A DNA stretch of 64,000 nucleotides, from NCBI GenBank assembly GCA_003255065.1, contig QAOA01001274.1, positions 1,023 through 65,022 of the forward strand, read 5' to 3'. The position numbers and the translations under genes were made by a program. The DNA comes from Cercis canadensis. Taxonomy: Eukaryota; Streptophyta; Magnoliopsida; Fabales; Fabaceae. The notes below the pieces were generated by a model. The model worked only from the letters and a program-made list of their open reading frames with translations, was not told the origin of the DNA and did no database searches. Of the stretch, positions 12,601 through 24,448 are shown piece by piece (the first letter of the stretch is position 1; each line of letters opens with the position of its first letter).

Positions 12601-13645
12601 AATCCTCTAATATAATGAAACAGAACCTCAGCAGTACAGTAAATCACAGTCACATGCATGCCACTCTCCACTGTCTTGGTTTCAGGAGAATCAAAAATTC
12701 ATCTCATACAATCGAAATAGAACATCAAAATTAACCTACAGCAGGTTGAAATCAGTATTTACTATATAATCACAACTGAAATAAAATGTCAAAAAATTTC
12801 TAAAGAAGAAAAACAACAAAGTAAAAAACCAGGAACTAGTCTGTTTTTTTGGTTTATATTGCAAAAAGAGATCACTCACAACATCAAACATAAGAAAGCA
12901 TGATATAAAATTACATAAAAGCTACTCACTCATATTTGACCAAACAGTCCAGCATGGTAAGAAAAATTCAGAACACAGATCCAAGATATGAACCAAATGG
13001 TATTAGTATCATGAACTAGAAAAAATGTTTTTAAAGAAAGCATTAAAAGTTATATCGATTAATTTCATTGAAAAAACTCAAAAATAAAAAATCACGAAAT
13101 AATCAAAGCCATCGGATAATCAAAATCAGATTCCAAAACAAATACTTGAATCAAAGAAAATACATCTTTTGGTCTCAAAATCAACTAGTCAGAAACAAAC
13201 GTGTTATTACACTTAAATTCATCGACCCAGAAGATCAAACCAAAAAAGAGTGTAGAAAACAAGAAACCAGATTAAGAACTAAGAAAGTAATCATAACCCA
13301 TCATTTATCAAAGTCAAATATGCAAAATAAACAACAGAAAAAAAATTCCCAAAGCCCACCATTGATGAAAAAAAGATGAAAACTGAAAAGCAAAACAGCA
13401 TAAAAATCAAACGTTTCACCTTTGGAGACATAAACATTTCGCTTCCAGTAATAAATATAGAAGCACCACAAGAATCCAGAAATTAAGTAAAGTAGGACTC
13501 CTCCAATGTAGTTCCTCAGCCATGTCTGGAAAAAGCGCGGGAGTGGGGCCCACAACGACTGCGGCAAGAGGCTTCCGAGCAGAATGCTGTTGTAAAAATC
13601 GGTGTCGTCAACGAAGAGTTGCCGATAGGCACTTGGGTCTTCCAT
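9617..13645 (-). CDS. STE1: Delta7-sterol C-5(6)-desaturase (3 exons)
   Basis: Exons are 13645-13420, 11995-11690 and 9909-9617, joined by GT-AG introns of 1424 and 1780 bp. They give a 274-residue protein; the Arabidopsis STE1/DWF7 enzyme is about 280. The ATG at 13645 is chosen because [11 protein letters not shown] aligns with the family N-terminus, and the open frame upstream lacks an ATG. It is a membrane-bound fatty acid hydroxylase-superfamily enzyme. The three histidine clusters that bind the di-iron centre are intact: HRELH (147-151), HATHH (161-165) and HTIHH (238-242). Hydrophobic membrane segments lie near 45-66 and 124-145. The family acts in the ER and introduces the C-5 double bond in sterol and brassinosteroid precursor synthesis. 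The last exon can be read through to a stop after GKLN, but GAAG/GTAAGC just before it is a good splice donor, so the extreme C-terminus is uncertain. Confidence 0.93.
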
Positions 13646-14158
13646 GGAATAGCCCACCAACCACCTGAGAATGAAGGCGGAGATGCGGAAGAGAGAGAGA
13701 GGAGTGAAGTCAAGACGATGCTTTTGTGGGCTGGAAGCCTGGAACGGCAATGCAAGTGAATTTTAGTGATTTAGAAAATGCTATGGAAATCACGATGAGA
13801 TCCTAGCTCTTGGACGGTTTGAGGCTTTATTCCCTGTTTAGATGGACCATTGAGACCAAAAGAGGATATTTTAATATTTGAATATTCAATGAGCAAATTA
13901 GAAAGGAAAATGTTAGATTGTTAGAATTTTTTTTTTAATTTAGGTGTATTTATAATTATTTTTAAATAAATAGGTGATACTTATTACTTTGTTTTATTAA
14001 AGGTGATTAAGTATACCTTAGTCTCACAATAAATTTATAGAAAAAAAAAAAAGAAAAAAGTCTAACTTCTTAGTATTACTCACCAGAAAAATATTTGAGT
14101 ATTCGATACTCTAATAAAATTTTAAAAGCAGATAAGCTATTCTTTTTGTTAACTTTTA
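13646..14158 (-). promoter_or_regulatory. Upstream region of the sterol desaturase gene
   Basis: This holds the 5' leader and presumed promoter of the minus-strand desaturase. 13646-13750 is C/T-rich on the coding strand, as plant leaders often are. I could not pick a convincing TATA box or start site. A Harbinger-type MITE begins about 0.5 kb upstream, so any promoter is confined by it. Confidence 0.4.
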
Positions 14159-14650
14159 GGATTTGTTTGGGAGTTATTTTAGAGGGGAAAAAAAATGAGA
14201 GGAGAGAAATAAAACTCTCCTCTCTTTTGTTTAAAAGATTTATCTTAAAAAATGAGATGAGACCGGTAAGTAAGATGCAACCTCCCACTTATTTTTTAAT
14301 CAATTTTCATGTTTCTCTAAATTTGGGGGTTTGGAGAGGAAATATATTAAAATGACTATTACACCCCTTTATTTTTTTTTTTTTTTAAATTCCTCATCCA
14401 TATCCTACACAAATAAGTGTATTATATTATTTAATTTTATATTAAATATGTTTATTTTAATAATAAAGGGTAAACTAGTAAAAATATTTTACAATAAAAT
14501 TTTTTCTTTTATTTTCTCTCTTTTTGCTCATTTTAATTATCTAAACAAATGAGAGAAAAACTCCTCCATTTCCATTTCCTTCATTTCTCTCTCTTTTCTC
14601 TCATCTCCTCTCATTTCCTTTCCCCTCACTTTTAACTCCCAATCACAGCT
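14159..14650. mobile_element. Harbinger/Tourist-like MITE (492 bp)
   Basis: TTA lies on both sides (14156-14158 and 14651-14653). The left end GGATTTGTTTGGGAGTT resembles the reverse complement of the right end, AGCTGTGATTGGGAGTT. The interior carries the GGGGGTTTGGAGAGG segment shared with 28766-29605 and a long C/T-rich right arm. The TTA target and GTTTGGGAG-type ends suggest the PIF/Harbinger superfamily. No ORF is meaningful. Confidence 0.65.
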
Positions 14651-15239
14651 TTACTATACAAAAGAAAATAAAAGACAATATTATTGTTGTTCTTTAATAG
14701 AAAGAGAAATAGTACACACCAGACACAAGAAATCTAGTGTAGGTAAAATTTACATCTATCCAACGAAATTTAAATTATGTCTTATGTGTAAGTATAGAAA
14801 AAATATGTATTTACAAGTGTGACACATTAAATTTTGAAATAAAGTCGTGAAAACCACTTCAAATTTAATGCGAAAGTCTATGACTAGTTAAATTATTACT
14901 TTATAGTCATATTACATTTTAATATTGTTACATTACTAAGGTAACTGAAAATATTTTATTACAGTATAAACTTTTCCCAATTCTTATAAATATATGAGAA
15001 CATATAATTCATCAGCTATGTGAAAATCTTTGGCAAAAAAGGAAAAAAAACCGTTAAAATCTTTTTCCACATAATATGATTACAACCAAATCAAAAACAG
15101 TGCTCAGCAAAGTATATGAAAAGGACATGTCCTAATGTAGTGCTAGCAAACGGGCCGGGCAATTGACTTTGTCTCTAGTAAGTTTTGTAAGATATAAAAA
15201 ACTTTAATTAGTTTTCACTTAATAGTTAAAATTTTTAGG

Positions 15240-15610
15240 TTGAATTGGTTCTTAGCATAGTATCAAAGTCTCTTTGACCAAGTGGTCAGAATATCGAAAA
15301 TTAAAATTTTAGCACATAGTATAAGTGGACTTATGTTTTGTCCATGCTTTAAGCCCAAAAGACTTTTGTATACAGGACGTGTTAGATATAAAATCATTCA
15401 TAGGCTTTTACCTAACAGCTTAAGCTTTTAGGTTGCACATGGTATAAATGGATCTGTGTTTTATCCACGCTTTAAGCCCAAATGACTTTTGCGTGCGGGG
15501 GCATGCTAGATATAAAACTATTCATGGGCTTTCATCTAACAACTTAAGTTTCTAAGTTGAATCGGTTCTTAATAGGGTGCAGGAAAATTTTAGATATTTT
15601 TGTTTCTAAG
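15240..15610 (+). repeat. Dispersed repeat with internal partial duplication
   Basis: It contains AAGTCTCTTTGACCAAGTGG, then GTCCATGCTTTAAGCCCAAA. Much of 15320-15430 is repeated at 15435-15550 with changes (TTATCCACGCTTTAAGCCCA, then ATATAAAACTATTCATGGGC). A minus-strand relative sits at 37856-38060 in an intron of the glucose transporter gene. It is a known style of plant dispersed repeat, but I cannot place it in a class. Confidence 0.5.
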
Positions 15611-16176
15611 ATTAGGATCTTATTTAAGGAATGGTCTTATGGAAGGTTTGAGCTAGGTTGTAGTTGTACATTATCTTTTTATCACTAGTTGACAATTATT
15701 CAGTCTTGTCATTTCTATTTTGGCGAGGAAAAATTTAACGTGAAAGAACGCTATCCCATTTTAAGATTAAGACATGCCATAAATATCAATTAGAGTTTAT
15801 AGTAATACTTACAGAGTATCTACTAAAAAAAATTACTAGTAATAAGATTCAAACATAAAACTTACAAACGAATTACTTTCATCGTCACTAACTAAATCAA
15901 CCCTGCTGGGTCAGGTTTGTCATTTCTAAATGATGGCTCTAGGTTCTCTTTTTAGATAAAAAAAGTTTTGCTATAATTTTATCCCTCACTTTACCTTTTT
16001 TTTTTTTTTTTTTTATATAGTATTTTGCTTTCTAGGAGTTTTATCATATATCTCGGGGAAAGGAAAGCAAATCAGGTTAGTGAAAAGGGTGGGATTTTAG
16101 TTAGGATAATCTCAAATTTGTTCTTTCTGTGTCTTGGCAATTCCACTAACCCCTTTCTGCTAATGCTTACTCCTTA

Positions 16177-16470
16177 AAACTGCAGGAATATTGAATGGAA
16201 AAGTTGTCTTATGCAATTCCGGGAATGAGCAAGACTTAGCTGAATACTATGGGCCTGTTTGAAATCTGTTTTTAAAAACAGTTTTTTGTTTTTGAAAACA
16301 ATAAAACAAAAAAACTTGTTTGGTAAAACTGTTTTTGAAAACTGTTTTTAAAAATCTTCTCTCACAAAACTGTTTTAAAAACAAGAAANTAAAACTGCAG
16401 GAATATTGCATGGAAAAGTTGTCTTATGCAATTCCGGGAATGAGCAAGACTTAGCTGAATACTATATATC
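16177..16470 (+). repeat. Duplicated flank around N, one copy with a truncated MITE
   Basis: The block TTAAAACTGCAGGAATATTG through GCTGAATACTAT occurs at about 16177-16250 and again at 16390-16465, after the N at 16389. Copy 1 continues into a MITE start (GGGCCTGTTTGAAATC, 16251-16388) that is cut off at the N. Copy 2 continues directly into ordinary flanking sequence. The layout matches an occupied allele joined to an empty allele. Confidence 0.65.
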
Positions 16471-16616
16471 TTAAATAGTCTCACCTTTGTGGTAAAGTGT
16501 CACTTCAGATAATTGTCACATGCAAGCATTATATTTGAGTATCACATTCGTCTTTATAAGAAGTATTAAGTTTCAATAACAGAGTTTCTGACTTTGCATA
16601 TATATATATATATATA

Positions 16617-16850
16617 TAAGTAAAACCTTTTTTTAGTCCTTGAAAAATATAGTTACTGACAAATTCGTCTCCCAAAAATTTTCGATAACAAATTGGTCAT
16701 CGAATTATTATTTTGTCTGACAAATTAGTCCTCCGGTACTTTAATGAAAAAATTTCTAGACCCTTACAGATCATTTTCCTAAATTTCTTTCACTGATCTT
16801 GCCTAGCTATATTTAAGTCCTCATTTTCTCATTNGAGTAGGTTTACTCTA
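16617..16850. mobile_element. Mutator-like MITE, second member of the 17508 family
   Basis: It starts AGTAAAACCTTTTTTAGTCC and carries the same ACAAATTCGTC and ACAAATTGGTCAT segments as the element at 17508-17879. It ends GGTTTACTC next to an AT microsatellite, which hides any target-site duplication. An N at 16835 marks a join, and part of the right half is missing. Confidence 0.55.
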
Positions 16851-17507
16851 TATATATATATATATGCATCACATTTAAACATAAGTAGTATTATGCTTCT
16901 AGCAATAACATGCTTATGATGTGCAAATCAGGATAACACTTATCATTTCTGTTAGATAGAAATAGCTTGTGTGCTACGGAAATATATTATCTTGGGGTTA
17001 TTATGTCATAGATTTTTATTTTTTTTTTTAATTTTAATGGTAAGGATATTTTCGGATCAATTTTCGTGCATCAAGACTAAATATCTTATTAGATATTTTT
17101 TAGAGCGCACCCTCATATTAGATTCATAATTAAGAAACAGACATACTTTAGCAACACTGGCGCATAAAGAGGGAGTGAAATTAAAGGGCAAGTCACTTAT
17201 GATGAAGTTTGTTTAGGATGGAGTGGAAGAATAGAATTTAGAATGACTTGTTGCTGCTCAAGGACGTTATTGTTAATTTGTTAGTTCTTGTAAAGTTGGT
17301 GGCGTTATGGGTGAGGTGGAGATGCCGTTGGATTTCAAAAATCCAAATACTTATACTCCATACTTTGAAATTTATTAGAAAAATATTATTCATACATTTT
17401 TAATTTATATTATTTCGTATACCGTGAAGTCTTAATTGAATTTAAGTCATTCAAAAATAAAATTTTTTGAGTGGGTTTTAGCCAATAGCAATAAGATGTA
17501 AATTAAA

Positions 17508-17879
17508 GAGTAAAATTCTTTTTTAGTCTTTGAAAAATACAGTCACTGACAAATTCGTCATTAAAAAATTTTCGGTGACAAATTGGTCATTGAATTATTA
17601 TTTCGCTAACAAAGTAGTCCTCCGATAGGCAAGATCAGTGAAAAGAAAATGAGGACTTGAATGAGAAAAGGAGGACTTAAACATAGCTAGGCAAGATCAA
17701 TGAAAAAAAAAAAATTAGGAAAGGGGTCTGTAGAGGTCCAGAACTTTTCTCCTTAAAGTACCAGAGGACTAATTTGTTAGACAGAATAATAATTCAAGGA
17801 CCAATTTGTCACTGAAAATTTTTGGATGACGAATTTGTCAGTAGTTGCATTTTTCAAGGATTAAAAAAGGGTTTTACTC
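17508..17879. mobile_element. Mutator-like MITE (372 bp)
   Basis: The left end GAGTAAAATTCTTTTTTAGT pairs with the reverse complement of the right end, GAGTAAAACCCTTTTTTAAT. The arms extend inward (ACTGACAAATTCGTC at the left, GACGAATTTGTCAGT at the right). A perfect 9-bp target-site duplication, TAAATTAAA, lies at 17499-17507 and 17880-17888. There is no transposase ORF. Confidence 0.8.
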
Positions 17880-18327
17880 TAAATTAAAACAAGGTTCATA
17901 GCGTATAAAATTANTGTTTTACATAATCATATGATAATATGTTGCAAAATCATTAAAATCATTAAAATAACTAAAATATTTTATTATTAGTAAATGGCTT
18001 TAACTATTTATTTTCCTACATAGTCATACTTGATTGGGTGACCGTGTAAAATTCTTTTACCATGTTAGTAGATCAAAATTAAATCAACTTTATGATATTA
18101 AAAAAATTAAGTAAAAATATTAAAAATATATATATATATAAATTTAAAACTAATACCTCAATTTTATCACTAGCTAACAAAACTAAAAAGACAATATAAA
18201 TTATCCAGGTAAGCTTTTCGGTTCTATATCAATTATTAGACTTTAAATGCTAACACAAAAAATAAATATTAAATGTCAGGTGGTATGAATACAACTTGAT
18301 TTGTTTAAAATAAGTATCTGCTTTCTT

Positions 18328-18475
18328 GTTCAATTTAACTGCTTAATTTGTTTAATGGCAATGTTATTTAACCAATTGTTAAGAAACCAATGGCAATGGG
18401 TTGTTCAATTTAACTGCTTAATTTTTTTAATGGCAATGTTATTTAACCAATTGTTAAGAAACCAATGGGTGAGGA
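18328..18475 (+). repeat. Tandem duplication of about 75 bp
   Basis: GTTCAATTTAACTGCTTAAT through TTGTTAAGAAACCAATGG is present twice head to tail (about 18328-18394 and 18403-18470) with almost no divergence, which suggests a recent slippage or duplication. Confidence 0.7.
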
Positions 18476-18869
18476 ATGCTGGCCCTGTTGGCCATCCACA
18501 GATTCTAAGTCTCCATCAACCCTATTTTATTTAGAATAATATATATTAGCTATATTAGTGATTAATGTCTTGATACTCTCAAATTAACTGCAAGGTATCT
18601 AAATTCCTTTTAATTAAATTATATCTAGTGACTTGTTTTCAGTTTGAAGATACTAGCTTAATAGTATTAAAATAAGCTAGTATTTTGTGACATATCAGGT
18701 TTGGGACATATCAGATAACTTGATGAGATCAGAGAGTGCTCTCTTTTATTTCAGTTTGCTGGGTACTAGAGAGTTTTTGTGATACAACCTTAAATAGTTG
18801 TCTTTTATATAGTTTAGCTTATCTTTATTAATTATCTATTAGAATTAGTAATGATTTCTTAATTAGAAT

Positions 18870-19200
18870 GCATGTTCTTTGAGGACAAGGAACTCTTTGA
18901 TGGGAGAGGGAATGATACGACTCTAAGATAGGAGTATCAGATAATTATTCTAGCTCTCATTTTATTTTTATATTACTAGTTAATTATCTTATTTGCTCAA
19001 TTAAGATTTAGTAAGATTAGCTTATATTTAGGAGTAATTATCCTATCTTATCAGTGAGAGTTATTTAATAGAATTTGTAAGTACTGTAACTTTATGATTG
19101 TATTTATTTAAAGGCTTAAGGTGATGAGTTATAGTCAAGTATAATAATAATTAAATAGTTCTTTTANTAATAATTAAATAATTCTTTTATGTTCTTAAGT
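18870..19200 (+). mobile_element. Possible Ty3/gypsy 3' remnant (purine tract plus LTR start)
   Basis: The run TTGAGGACAAGGAACTCTTT, then GATGGGAGAGGGAA, looks like the 3' end of a gypsy coding region followed by a polypurine tract. A putative LTR starts TGATACGACTC at 18913. No polymerase sequence is readable upstream and the LTR's right end is not defined. A single N (19167) lies between two copies of TAATAATTAAATA. Confidence 0.33.
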
Positions 19201-19703
19201 TTGAGTTATATCATTTAATTTGACTTGAAAAGTTGAAAAATGAATCCATCAAAGAGGTAGGCGGAAACTAATTATTAGACATGGATCACTGCTCAATTAA
19301 TGGGCAAGTGCCTCTTCTAAATGAACATTTAAGAATTTAAGAACTGGTAGTATGTGATGATGAAAAGCAAAGCACTAAGTAGAACAGAAGCAGATGAAAT
19401 CAAAGAGCAACAATGGTGAGATGCATGCATGTGCAGAAGTTAGGTCAGTTGGCACTTGGCCAATGATGGAGAAAAAGCATTTTATCCCCTATTTTGGCCG
19501 TTCATTCCATCCATAATTTATTCCAACTTCATTATCTTATATCTTTCATTCAAATTCTTTGAACACCTATTAAAATCTCTATCTGGATTGCAAAGTTTAA
19601 TATGTTAAGAGAACATCTTAGATAACATGTGAACTATGACTCATTGGCTATGTATAAAAAGTCTTTTATTTTTTGGGTGATTCTATCATATTATAAAATT
19701 ATG

Positions 19704-20294
19704 TGATATTTTCCTAACATAACAATATAACAATCATTGATGTTGAAGCATTTAGTTTTTAGAAGATAATTTCATCTATCAAAATAGCCTTTCACTAACT
19801 CTCACACATTAAACTCGAGCATTTAACATGCCGTGCAGAAGATTCTATCAATTTTTGTTAAGAGAAACTCGACAAATAACTATTTTGATAAATAGAGTTA
19901 TTTTTTAAGAATTAAAGTGATACTAAATATCTTTTGATAACTAAATTGATTGTACTAGTATCTTTAAATAAAAAACGGCTTTTACTCTTTTTTTTTAAAN
20001 TGATATTTTTCTAACATAACAATATAACAATCATTGATGTTGAAGCATTTAGTTCTTAGAAGATAATTTCATCTATCAAAATAGCCTTTCACTAACTCTC
20101 ACACATTAAACTCGAGCATTAACATGCCGTGCAGAAGATTCTATCAATTTTTGTTAAGAGAAACTCGACAAATAACTATTTTGATAAATAGAGTTATTTT
20201 TTAAGAATTAAAGTGATACTAAATATCTTTTGATAACTAAATTGATTGTACTAGTATCTTTAAATAAAAAACGGCTTTTACTCTTTTTTTTAAA
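19704..20294 (+). repeat. Duplication of about 295 bp flanking a single N
   Basis: 19704-19999 and 20001-20294 are almost identical (TGATATTTT.CTAACATAAC at the start, AAAACGGCTTTTACTC near the end), separated by one N at 20000. The differences are a few substitutions and single-base indels. Two overlapping contig ends or haplotypes left unmerged is the simplest explanation. Confidence 0.85.
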
Positions 20295-20524
20295 ATAAAA
20301 GTTTCTCTATCCATGAGTTATTATTATTTCAGTAACTTAATTTTACAAATAGTAATATGCCAGAATTAACTGTAAGGTACATAGAGAAGTTTGTGACCTT
20401 AAATTGTCACGGTTATGTTGTATTTCAAATTGGATCTTACTTCTTAGTATCTTAATTTAATGTGATATGGACAGCACACCGCATATATTAGGACTTGCAT
20501 GTTAACGTCATAGTAATAATAAAG

Positions 20525-21384
20525 GGGATGCTATCCTACACCTTGAAAGTGACATTGCTGAGTTTTGCAGGTTTTGCAGGGAATTTAGTTTTTTTTAATG
20601 GGTTGCTGACAGGTTTTTGTAAAAATAGAGTAATTAGAAATTTGGCTGAAAGTTTTTCAAATCTGTAAAGGTTGCCCAATGCTTCTTCAAAACTTTATTC
20701 TGCCCCTCCTTTTTTTTTAAAAAAATCTTCAGAAAGATAAATTACAAAATACAATAATCTTTTAAGAATTTATTTTTCTTTTCTATTGGCTTTAATTAAT
20801 AAGATATAACATGACAAATTCTTAGGTATCAATTTTATATTTTAAGTATTTTATTTTAATTAGATGTAACTTAAATATATTAATTCTTAGAGTTCATTTT
20901 TAAATGAAAGGAAAGAAAATATAATTTTTAAAGTTTGATAAAATTGAAATTACATTCATGTCCTTAATAAAAATTGAGATTCGTGTCATTAATAAAAAGA
21001 AAATGGTCCAATTATTATTTTTAGTCTTTTTATTGTATTTTTTTTTCATAAGTAAAGAGAACAATTTTATTGGGCCCCACATACAATTTGTTTTTCTATT
21101 CTTTCTAAGCCTTTGTAAATTTGAAAAACTTTCAGCTAAATTTCTAAAGATGCGACGTCGTTTTTTTAAGGGATAGTTTTTTTTTTTTTTTTTGTTTCAC
21201 ACAAAATGCATGTTTTATGTGTAATTAGTCAATTTATTAATTATAAAAGTTTAGTGCCACTTTTATAATTTCCAAAATTTATCAATAACCGATTCTCTTT
21301 TCTATTACTACAGACAAAACCTGCAAAAAGAAACACAATTTCAAAAAAGTCAATATCAGGGGTGTTGTATAACACCCCCCATGA
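20525..21384. mobile_element. Candidate inverted-repeat element (about 860 bp)
   Basis: Near the left edge GGGGATGCTATCCTACACC leads to TTTTGCAGGTTTTGCAGGG. Near the right edge the reverse complement reads GGGGTGTTATACAACACC, then TTTTTGCAGGTTTTG. This is an imperfect inverted pair of about 70 bp. I found no target-site duplication and no coding sequence. Confidence 0.3.
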
Positions 21385-21635
21385 ATGAATCCATTACAAG
21401 GAGGACCCTCCCTGAGGTGACTGTTCATAATTAGGAATATGCCTGCCCACTTGAGGACCCCTGTGTTATCACATCTCGTGAAGATCCAACCTGTCTTTTT
21501 CTTATTTTTGTTAGGGGTATCTTATTGGAAAGAGAATGTAACTTCTCGTTATATAAGAAATTCATTTAAGTTAATCATAAATCACAATTTGATTATTAGG
21601 ACTAATATTTTGGAGTTTTTTTTTTTTAAAATTTA

Positions 21636-21844
21636 GGAGGATTCTATGATATTATATGAATATGTCATACTACACTGACGTGACAAGCATATGTAATTTT
21701 TATATTTTATTGAATATAAATATAATTTATTTTATTTTTTTAAATAAATTTAAAAACAGTTAATTTGCACACATGTCTTCATATTGACTAATCTCATGTA
21801 GTATGACATACTATATAAATATGAAAAATATCTAAAAAACTTCC
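21636..21844. mobile_element. MITE family member A (209 bp)
   Basis: It starts GGAGGATTCTATGATATTAT. Its subterminal ATATGTCATACTACA is inverted near the right end as TGTAGTATGACATACTA. It is flanked by TTAAAATTTA (21626-21635) and TTAAATTTA (21845-21853), a 9-10 bp near-duplication. It is closely similar to 31621-31820 and 43381-43594. No ORF. Confidence 0.7.
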
Positions 21845-22626
21845 TTAAATTTATTACGTCGATGTAAGGTGTATTTTCAAGATTACTTAAAAAAAAATTT
21901 CCCTAAAATATCCTAATTGTTAAACCAAAAATAAAATTTAGAGTTTTAGATGCTAAACATATTTCTAAGCAAGTGAAATGACTAGAATATCCTTCAAGCC
22001 ATAATAACCATAAACTCAAAAGATATTTTAGTTATTTTCAGTGTGGGATAAGCAGTTGGAGATACTTTCAACATATCCTTGGTGCACTTTTCTTTCCTTA
22101 GGTGCTAAATTTTAGTTGAGTGAGTAGAGGATTATCAAGGAAACCCATTCTCAAGCAATCAACTAAAAACCCAAATATCCAATTTTTTGACATTCTTGTC
22201 CCAAACCTAAGCCAAAAAGAGGGGAAATGAAGGAAGAAATATATCATTGCTGAAGAGATTCCATGAAGAGGCCACAAGTACAGCACAAGAGATGGAAGGA
22301 AAACAAAGCAAGGGACAGAAACTTAGACAGAAGCAGTAAATAAGCAAAGCTGGTTTTGGTTCTGTGCATGCTGAGATAGCACACAGTGCTAGCTATATAT
22401 ATATGGCCTACATATCTTGAACCGACAGTTGCATGGGTGAAACTATAACTATAAGTGAATCTATGTGAGGATTTCACTAATTTCAAATTACCCTTTATAG
22501 TTTTAATTAGATTCATTAATTTTTTTCTACATAGTTTTAATTAGTAATTATGCACTACATAATCACCTCCTCTCACATATCATATTTTTGGTCTATTATA
22601 TATCACTTCAATCAATATCTTTTCTA

Positions 22627-22770
22627 GGATCATGCTACTCTACCTCATTTAAAATTAGGGTAGCGCTACATTGGCTCAGAAAGCTAAGTTCTTGACAGAA
22701 TTAACTTTTATTTTTGGACTTAATACGAACTGACATAAAACTAAGTCAACTAGTATGCATCAAAACAAAT
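22627..22770 (+). repeat. Dispersed repeat related to 48005-48140
   Basis: The segment TCATGCTACTCTACCTCATT, then AAAATTAGGGTAGCGCTACA and ACTGACATAAAACTAAGTCA, has a diverged relative at 48005-48140. A weak inverted match (GGTAGCATAG) near 22985 suggests that the full element might end around 23010. The class is unknown. Confidence 0.4.
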
Positions 22771-23157
22771 TATTTCTTGTCAAAATGCATAGTTGTAGCC
22801 ATACAAAAATAGTTAAAAAAAAAAGTTTATGCAAAATAGTTAAAATCACTTAATAATTGTGTTTATTATTTTAGTTTTTAATTCACACTGCATCACTCGG
22901 TTTTACGCGAGCTTTGCATTGAGCTCAAACAAAACTCAGATTTTGGGGTGGATTTATTGCTATCACCACTTCTTATAGAGGGTAGCATAGCAAAACTTTT
23001 TTTCTTTTTTAACATTTTGTTCATGGGTAAATATCCTATGTCACACTCTAACCAATCCCTATTCTCTCTATCTCTTTCTCTTTTGCTTTGTTTTTTGTTT
23101 TTTTTTTTTTTTAAATTTTACTATTGAGAAAAAAAAGGATTTATATATGATTGGTTT

Positions 23158-23442
23158 TGTAGATACCCAATATCATTAAGCCCATCTAGCCAAAGGCCCA
23201 TACCAACAACTGGTATATGCCTCCCATATCCTCTAGGCTCATGTATAAATATCCTCACCAAAACAGGTATGATGACTTTTTGCATAAACTCAATAGAATA
23301 CCTTCATAAACTCGGACACAACTAACTTAAGCATCAGAGCTCGGGTATTACACCCACTTCCTGGCTCTTCTTTGTTTGCAAGCCCAGGACAGGTGTGTCG
23401 CATCCCCCGGGCCCTCGTGCTGGTTCAAAATAGGCATTGTCA
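23158..23442 (+). mobile_element. Short solo LTR (285 bp)
   Basis: It begins TGTAGATACCC and ends TGTCA. A perfect 5-bp target-site duplication, GGTTT, lies at 23153-23157 and 23443-23447. The body has ATGTATAAATATCC, which could be the TATA box of an LTR promoter, and a GC-rich 3' part (CATCCCCCGGGCCCTCGTGC) typical of some gypsy-type or small LTRs. No internal region remains. Confidence 0.75.
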
Positions 23443-23674
23443 GGTTTCATTAACTCCGTCCCCTTAAACTTGGATTATCATAACGTGTGATATCTTTAAT
23501 AGCAATAGTGCATGCCAACACTAACTCGTGGATTCTATGAAGAAGATGCTCAACACTTATATCCAATTTTCTTATAAGAGATAATAGAAGTGCACTCATA
23601 AGATCTTGAGTGTGGGACACCATAGAGCAGCCCCAAGGGGCAACCAATCACTATTTTCTTGGATTAAAGACTAT

Positions 23675-23875
23675 TTTTTTGTTTGTTTACACTTAGGGTA
23701 TCCTCACACTCTTTAAATATGGGACTAATCACTCACTGTTCGGGATGAGAGCAATAACCAGTAAATCCCTCCCAATAAGTACGATTGCAAAGATTCAAAC
23801 TCAAAACTTTTAACTTATAATGCGTAGAGCTCAGTTTGCTTTTACTGAGCCAACTGAGGCCAACACCTTGTTGGT
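23675..23875 (-). mobile_element. tRNA-derived SINE with 17-bp target-site duplication
   Basis: Both sides carry CTTGGATTAAAGACTAT (23658-23674 and 23876-23892). On the minus strand the head shows an A box (TTGGCTCAGTAAAAGC) and a B box (GAGTTTGAATCT). The tail ends in an A-rich run, seen as T/G-rich on plus at 23675. Head, tail and duplication together define a LINE-mobilised SINE. The upstream stretch 23450-23650 has no recognised content. Confidence 0.8.
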
Positions 23876-24448
23876 CTTGGATTAAAGACTATGGTTATAT
23901 AATTTGTCTTTGCAACCTTTGGGCTCAAACTCTAAAGACAATGGACTTATATGGCATCATTTGGTCTAGGCCACGTCTAACCCTTTCTTTTATTAAGCCT
24001 ATCAAAACATTCAGGGCCTTCCATCAGTTAATTTTCAACATATAGGCTATAAATGATCTGGACTCTCTACCACAGCCTACCACCTTAAATACCAAGGTCC
24101 AAGTTCTAGAGCCCATTTTCCCTTCCATTCAGGCCCAAGCCATATTGTATGTGCCAACAAAAAAAAAAAGAGCTAGAATATATGTTAAATAATCTGGATG
24201 ATGAACATCTTAGGTGGTCTAATTCAATATGTGGGTGTATAATTGTGGCTATATATCTCAACTATAGCAACATAGAAGCATTAAGAGAACTGATAGAGAA
24301 TTGATAGAAATCTATGGAAAGAAGTTTTTAATATTGCTCTTGTGTAAAGTGATAGAAATCTATAGATTAGCAAAAGAATGTTGGTAGATAATCTCATATG
24401 TGAGCAAACTTAATGAATCTATAATTACACAAGCACCAAAATGCAAAT

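Noticed and set aside
13646..13750. An N-terminal extension of the sterol desaturase
   Set aside because: The frame opens with TTG, and the extension has no counterpart in known enzymes.
19704..20294. A real recent tandem duplication
   Set aside because: The copies are separated by exactly one N, as at several other sites, which points to an unmerged join.
22098..22516. Minus-strand frame containing a signal-peptide-like hydrophobic stretch
   Set aside because: There is no following mature peptide, since a stop comes directly after, and no known small-peptide motif. The hydrophobic run can arise from AT-rich DNA.
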